A DNA stretch of 64,000 nt from Parasponia andersonii (Eukaryota; Streptophyta; Magnoliopsida; Rosales; Cannabaceae). The position numbers and the translations under genes are program-made. The notes under the pieces are model-generated. The model did no database searches, was not told the DNA's origin, and was given only the letters and a program-made list of their open reading frames with translations. Shown here piece after piece: positions 59,381 to 64,000 of the stretch. The stretch lies in assembly GCA_002914805.1 (NCBI GenBank), contig JXTB01000018.1, forward strand, positions 1,614,160 to 1,678,159. The letters run 5' to 3'. How positions within the stretch are numbered: the stretch's first letter is position 1; each line of letters begins with the position of its first letter.

Positions 59381-60518
59381 TACTCGATGGTGGGTGAACA
59401 ACTATACAGGAGATCGACAATGGGTCCGATGCTACGGTATATAGGTCCCGTCGAAGCGCAAAAACTGATGGAGGAAATCCACGAGGGAGTATGTGGCAAC
59501 CACTCTGGCGGACACAGCCTCGCCCACAATGCCCTAACGGCCGGATACTTTTGGCCATACATGATAGCATAGGCAGCCCGATTCGTCAAGAAATGTGATA
59601 AATGCCAGAGGTTCGCCCCCAATGAAACGTCAGCCCGCGGAGGTATTTCATTCGAACATAACTCCTTAGCCGTTTGCCAAATGGGGTCTGGACATCGTCA
59701 GAGAGCTCCCCAGAAGTCCAGGGGGAAGGTGGTACGTCCTGCTGGCCACAGATTACTTCACCAAATGGGTAGAGGCTGAAGCCTACACGACAGTTAATAA
59801 GGCAGACATGATTAATTTCATCTGGAAGAACATAATCTGTCGATTCGGGATTCTGATAGAGATACACGCTGATCACGGCACGTAGTTCCAAAATGCTAAG
59901 CTCAAGGAGTTGTGCGAGCTGTATGATATAAGGCTCAGTTTCTCTATCACGAACTACCCTCAGGGGAACGGCTAAGCAGAGGCGACAAACAAAGCCATAT
60001 TCAGCAACATCAAAAAGAACTTGCATGAGGCTAAAGGCAAGTGGTTAGAAGAACTGTCGGCCATTGTGTGGGCCCATCGAACCACAGAGCGGAGGTCTAC
60101 TGGAAGAACGCCATTCGACATAGTCTACGGATCAGAGGCTGTGATCCTGGCCGAGGTCGGCCTCCCGACCCTCTGCTCCGAAGTGGTAAAAGATGCCCCC
60201 TTAAACGAACATCAGTTAAGCCGCAACACAGACCTCCTGGAAGAAACGAGAAACATGGCTTTAGTCTACCTGGCTTCATACCACTAGCAGGCTAGGTCCT
60301 ACTACGCAAAAAAGATTAGTGCCTGATGATTTAACGCCGGGGATTAGGTCCTGAAAGTTAGAACAGGGAATTCTTCGAAACTGGACTCCAATTGGATCGG
60401 ACCCTATGAGGTGGTCAAAGCGCTCGACAATGGTGCGTATATCCTAAAGGAACTCAAGACCAGAAAAAATTTGATGAACACGTGGAACGCTCAGCACTTG
60501 AAAAAGTATCACGTGTAA
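59381..60518 (+). pseudogene. Tat-type integrase (decayed)
   Basis: The zinc-finger part is in the RT frame: EEIHEGVCGNHSGGHSLAHN, then TAG 59570, ARFVKKCDKCQRFA (HHCC). A one-base length change in the C run near 59613-59617 shifts to another frame, in which the core continues: KWGLDIVRELPRSPGGRWYV (first catalytic Asp), EIHADHGT (second Asp), NYPQGNG before TAA 59973 and AEATNKAI (Glu), then GRTPFDIVYGSEAV and DSNWIGPYEVVKAL. Stops: TAG 59667, TAG 59883, TAA 59973, TAG 60285, TGA 60324, TGA 60327, TAG 60345. The natural end is TAA 60516. Confidence 0.88.
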
Positions 60519-60627
60519 AGCACATATATATGATATAAGACCATATGAATACCTATGTTGTTGAAAAGCTTAAATCCAAAACAGGTCAAGTTCCCTTTTT
60601 GCCACATGGATTTATCTTTTGGGTCGC

Positions 60628-61015
60628 TATGGAAAAGGGGTCTACACACCGTGGCAAACCCCACACACTATTCATGCGTGAAACCTATGTGAACGCTTAT
60701 ATTATTGAAAAGCTTAATTCCGAAATAAGTCAGGTCTTCTGCCACACAGAAAAGGGTCTGCCCACAGTGGCAGACCCAACGTTTTATTTGCACAGGCAAA
60801 AGATTACACCAGGCTGCTACGGAAGAGGGTCTACCCACAGTGGCAGACCCAACATTTTATTTGCACAGGCAAAAGGTCATACCAGGCTGCTACGGAGAAG
60901 GGTCCGCCCACAGTGGCAGACCCTACGCCTCAGTTGTGCAGGCAAAAAATCATACCAGGTTGCCACGGAAAAGGGTGTTCCACAGTTGTAGACCATACGC
61001 ACTACTCGCGCAATC
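60628..61015 (+). repeat. ~73-bp tandem repeat array
   Basis: Units with 'aaaagggtctgcccacagtggcagaccc' type cores start near 60746, 60819, 60892 and 60965 (spacing 73 bp), with a more diverged unit near 60628. Each contains an inverted pair gggtctgcc/ggcagaccc around 'cacagt', which would form a short hairpin. It belongs to the 3' untranslated region of the Tat-type element. Confidence 0.88.
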
Positions 61016-62026
61016 AAAAACGATCGTACTATGGGATCACGTCGCTTGCCGACGACCCGAGAAAACATACGAAGAGGAAAATAGCTGCGCAACCAAAAAC
61101 TTGCCAGCAGACCTCAAAGACGATCGTACTATAGGGATCACGTCGCTTGCCGACGACCTGAGAAAACGTACGAAGAAAAAATAGCTGCACAACCAAAAAC
61201 TTGCCAGCAAACCTCAAAAACAATCGTACTATGGGGATCATGTCGCTTACTGATGACCAAGAAAAAAGTACGAAGAGGAAATAGCTGCACAACTAAAAAC
61301 TTGCCAGCAGACCTCAAAAACGATCGTACTATGGGATCATGTCGCTTGCCGACAATCCAAGAAAATGTACGAAGAGGAAACAGCTGCGCAACTAAAAACT
61401 TGCCAGCAGACCTCTAAAAAGATCGTACTATGAGATCACGTCGCTTGCTGACGACCCGAGAAAACGTACGAAGAAGAAACAGCTGCGCAACCAAAAATTT
61501 GCCAGCAGACCTCAAAAACGATCGTACTATGGGGATCACGTCACTTGTCAACGACCCGATAAAACGTACGAAGAGGGAGGAGCTGCGCCACCAAAACTTG
61601 CCAACAGACCTCAAAAATGATCGTACTATGGGGATCACGTCACTTGTTGACGGCCCGAGAAAACGTACGAAGAGGGAGGAGCTGCGCAACCAAAACTTGC
61701 CAGCAGACCTCAAAAACGATCGTACTATGGAGATCACGTCGCTTGTCGACGACCCGAGAAAACGTACGAAGAAGGAGGAGCTGCGCAACCAAAACTTACC
61801 AGCAGACCTAAAAAACGATCGTATTTTGGGGATCACGTCGCTTGTCGATGACCCGAGAAAACGTACGAAGAGGGAGAAGCTACGCAACCAAAACTTGCCA
61901 GCAGACCTCGAAAACGATCGTACTCTGGGAATCAAATCGTGCAATAAAACGCTTACCGATGACCCTAGAAAACGTACGAGGAGAAAAGGGGTGCGCAACT
62001 CAAAAGCTTGCCAGCAGACCCCCTAA
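61016..62026 (+). repeat. 99-100-bp satellite-like tandem array, 10 units
   Basis: The marker gatcgtact (or its variant) occurs at 61022, 61122, 61222, 61322, 61421, 61520, 61619, 61718, 61817 and 61916. The spacing is 100 bp for the first units and 99 bp for the rest. Each unit carries 'ttgccagcagacctcaaaaa', 'atcacgtcgcttg' and 'gacgacccgagaaaacgtac'. Where the period is 99 (33 codons), long open frames appear on both strands; these are by-products. Tandem repeats in this position are described for Tat/Ogre-type elements and can seed genomic satellites. Confidence 0.95.
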
Positions 62027-62215
62027 GAAACATTTTAGCTACACGAAGAGCTAAAGGAAAGCAGGGTCGGGATCCACCCATTGGAAGAGGACCCTCCCTG
62101 AGAAACATTTTAGCTATACGAGTGGCTAAAGGAAAGCAGAGTTAGGATCTACCCGTTGGAAGTGGACCCTCCTTAAGGAACGTTTTAGCTATACGAAGAG
62201 CCAAAAGAAAGCGGG
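62027..62215 (+). repeat. ~75-bp tandem repeat, 3 units
   Basis: Units begin 'agaaacattttagctacacg' (about 62027), 'agaaacattttagctatacg' (about 62101) and 'aggaacgttttagctatacg' (about 62176), each followed by 'agctaaaggaaagc' and 'ggatc.accc.ttggaag.ggaccctcc'. It directly follows the 99-bp array. Confidence 0.88.
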
Positions 62216-62901
62216 CTCTGACGAGGGATGATTTATTTGCGCATGGGCAGGATGTGAACGGATTTGGAGTCTACCCGTTGGAGGTAGTCCAGTACCAAGC
62301 CAAATGTGAAAGACAAAAATTAATATTAAAGTTTGTTTATTATGTCCTAAAAATACAAAGCGCACGGTCATCAATGGTGCGCGATCATAAGCCCTATTTA
62401 TGGGAGGCGGGTCGCGAAAGGACTCGTAGGGAGACATCGGAGTGAAAGTGCCCTGTTTGTTCCCGGTAAGAGCTGAGCCCAGGCTTTCTCCTTTGCAATG
62501 ACGGGTCCAAACAATGGTCAACCAATCCCTGGAGCTGGGTCCGAGCGCGGTCCCATTTGGGGTCGGAGAAGTATAGCCATACGCGCGGGTCGAACTCTGC
62601 CAAAACAAGCCATAACAGAAGTTATACCTCCGTAAAACCGGATGAGTCAAAGCTCGCATCCCTATCTCCGGAACTAATCTTAATAGTCGTGGCTCGAGGA
62701 GGACTCACTAATAGTCCGAAATCGTGCCCATCCGAGTCATCCATAATTATTTATACAGACGGCTACAACAAGGTTTAACTCTACCCCGGACGCGGTCAAC
62801 AAAGAAAAAGAAAACATACTAAAGAGAATTGCACTGTTTTTATTATTTATACGGAGGATTACAATTGGGGTCAGCTTTACAAATGTACAAAATTATGGTC
62901 C
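62216..62901. other. Tat-type element 3' region, non-coding
   Basis: GC-moderate sequence between the tandem arrays and the antisense ORF. On the minus strand 'aataataaaaac' (about 62837-62848) and 'aataaacaaac' (about 62331-62341) could serve as poly(A) signals for the antisense transcript. Open frames here look like chance. Confidence 0.45.
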
Positions 62902-64000
62902 CTAATTACCTCCGGCTAGGAGAGCGCGGCCAGTCCCGGCACTTGGACCAGCCCCGGTGGAGGGTGGCGTACCAGGATCGGATTCGTCGCTAGATACAAT
63001 GACCGCGCCAGACCCCTCACTAGTTGAGACCCCGGGACTAGACTAGCCGTCAGGGGCTTCTGAAGTTCGACCTGGTGGATCGGAAATAGGGGTAGGCTCT
63101 TTGGCACCAGAAGCAGATGTAGAGGGCCTGTCCTTTTCCACAGCAAGTATCTTCATCACGTCAGCCGGGTACGTGATGCTGATCTCATCCCCAAGCTGCT
63201 GCATATAGTGCTTGACGAAATAGTGGTCTCTCTCGACGCCTTTTTGCTTGTCAAATTGGTCTGGCATTACCACCTCAGCGTGGCCTTCGAATTCTCTATT
63301 CTCCCAGCCAGACTTGTAACTTTCCGCGGAAAGGACGTCCACCTGCCTTTGGTACCTTGTTTTCAGTTTCTCTGCATCCACCAGCCTATCCTTCGGTGCC
63401 GCCAGCCTGAGCTCTGCTTGCCGCTGCGATAAGTCGACCAAAAAAGTGTTAATTCCGGCAAGGTCCTCGCTGTGTTTGTGAGACATCTCCACCTGAGCAC
63501 CCATCAGATTTTTGTGATCCAAGAAGAGATATCGGTTTACCTCGTTGGACCGGTCAAGTCTGCATTGCAGATAGTAGGCCTCTAGCTTAGCTGTCGCCTC
63601 GGCTTTTCTCGCTTCCTTGGCATCTTCAACAGCCCTAACACGAGCGATGAAAGCCAGTTCTATCTCTGCCCCTGCGCTCTACAACTCTTGCTCCTTGACC
63701 CTTAGCTCGTTCTGAGCCAGTCTAGCGGCCTCGGATTGGGCAAGTTTGTCAGCCTCCGCCTCAGCCAGTCTCGCAGCCAGCTACTCGCGTCTGGTCTTCT
63801 CGATGGTCAGAGCGTGAGCCACCGCGCTGCTGATCCTCACCTCCTCGAGGCTCCAATATAAATCGAAGTCATACTTCAATTCGGCGAGGGCGGCCTCGCT
63901 GCGCTCGGCCAGTGCAGAGAAGGAACTCAGCTCCTCGGTCAGATCCCTGACGCGAGAGAAATAGAATGACCGGATAGCAGCCAGCTGCAAGTTAAACAAA
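62902..64000 (-). pseudogene. Antisense extra ORF of the Tat-type element (coiled-coil protein, 5' end outside window)
   Basis: One minus-strand frame runs from the window edge to TAG 62904-62902, interrupted only by TAG codons at 63783-63781, 63681-63679 and 63045-63043. The encoded sequence is rich in Ala, Glu, Leu, Lys and Arg with heptad-like spacing (TEELSSFSALAERSEAALAE, AARLAEAEADKLAQSEAARL, FIARVRAVEDAKEARKAEAT), then a less repetitive part (GDEISITYPADVMKIL) and a Ser/Pro/Gly-rich acidic tail (VSSDESDPGTPPSTGAG). This suggests a long coiled coil with a disordered C-terminus. Extra ORFs, some antisense, are known in Tat elements; a function is not established. It could also be a captured host gene. 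Confidence 0.7.

Larger units (their letters stand above)
53095..64000 (+). mobile_element. Tat-type Ty3/gypsy retrotransposon in intron 2 of gene 2
   Basis: 5' LTR 53095-53923, PBS from 53927, gag, protease, RT, RNase H, a second (archaeal-type) RNase H, integrase ending at 60518, then about 2 kb of tandem repeats and an antisense ORF reaching the window edge. Dual RNase H, the GGCGCC-type PBS, 3' tandem repeats and an extra ORF are features described for the Tat lineage. The 3' LTR is not in the window. The element runs in the same direction as the host gene. Nonsense mutations throughout make it non-autonomous. Codon and base composition (GC-rich) contrast sharply with the AT-rich surroundings. 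Confidence 0.88.

Noticed and set aside
61414-62026. Overlapping ~195-codon open frames on both strands
   Set aside because: They come from a 99-bp tandem repeat whose period is a multiple of three, so one open unit stays open in all units. No start context or domain.
60746-62215. Regular repeats considered as a CRISPR array
   Set aside because: The units are 73-100 bp with no unique spacers, lie in a plant retrotransposon 3' region and have no cas genes nearby.

Overview
This is nuclear DNA from a flowering plant, probably a eudicot. It is AT-rich, has spliced genes with GT-AG introns, plant Ty3/gypsy retrotransposons of the Athila and Tat types, CACTA, hAT-like and foldback elements, Helitron fragments and many (TA)n microsatellites. 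I see no bacterial, organellar or RNA genes. There are two host genes, both sulfite exporter TauE/SafE-family membrane proteins in the same orientation about 12 kb apart. The first is complete (39899-43712, 11 exons, 511 codons by my splice model). Only the first two exons of the second are visible (52268-52891), because its second intron is filled by a Tat-type retrotransposon that runs off the window.

Layout. 1-5300: a tandemly duplicated block carrying decayed Helitron Rep fragments on the minus strand, next to a retrotransposon-like leader. 5300-7386: AT-rich DNA with three copies of a roughly 100-bp repeat. 7387-9172: a solo LTR with a perfect 5-bp target-site duplication (TSD). 10604-27587: a decayed minus-strand Athila-type element with LTRs, PBS, gag, protease, RT, integrase and an extra 3' ORF. 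Three solo LTRs of one other family, all in the same orientation, are inserted in it, each with a readable TSD. 27643-33650: a hAT-like remnant, a CACTA element whose left end and flank are duplicated, and a MITE. 33653-35156: a second solo LTR of the 7387 family, with an assembly gap inside. 35365-38908: three inverted-repeat elements. 39495-43712: TauE/SafE gene 1. 45232-51851: a hAT-like element, a three-copy MITE cluster separated by (TA)n tracts, an RNase H-like pseudogene and a TIR element just upstream of gene 2. 52268-52891: gene 2 exons 1-2. 53095-64000: a Tat-type element on the plus strand, not closed in this window.

How the parts relate. The host coding content is a pair of TauE/SafE paralogs sharing exon phases, a GA-repeat leader and a glycine-rich core motif. 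Nearly everything else is transposon sequence at different stages of decay. Features that stand out: an apparently perfect 962-bp tandem duplication spanning LTR end, PBS and gag in the Tat element; a polyprotein frame kept open for over 4 kb except for nonsense codons; a 99-100-bp satellite-like array in its 3' region; and an antisense coiled-coil ORF beyond that array. All family calls come from reading motifs by eye; no database search was run.
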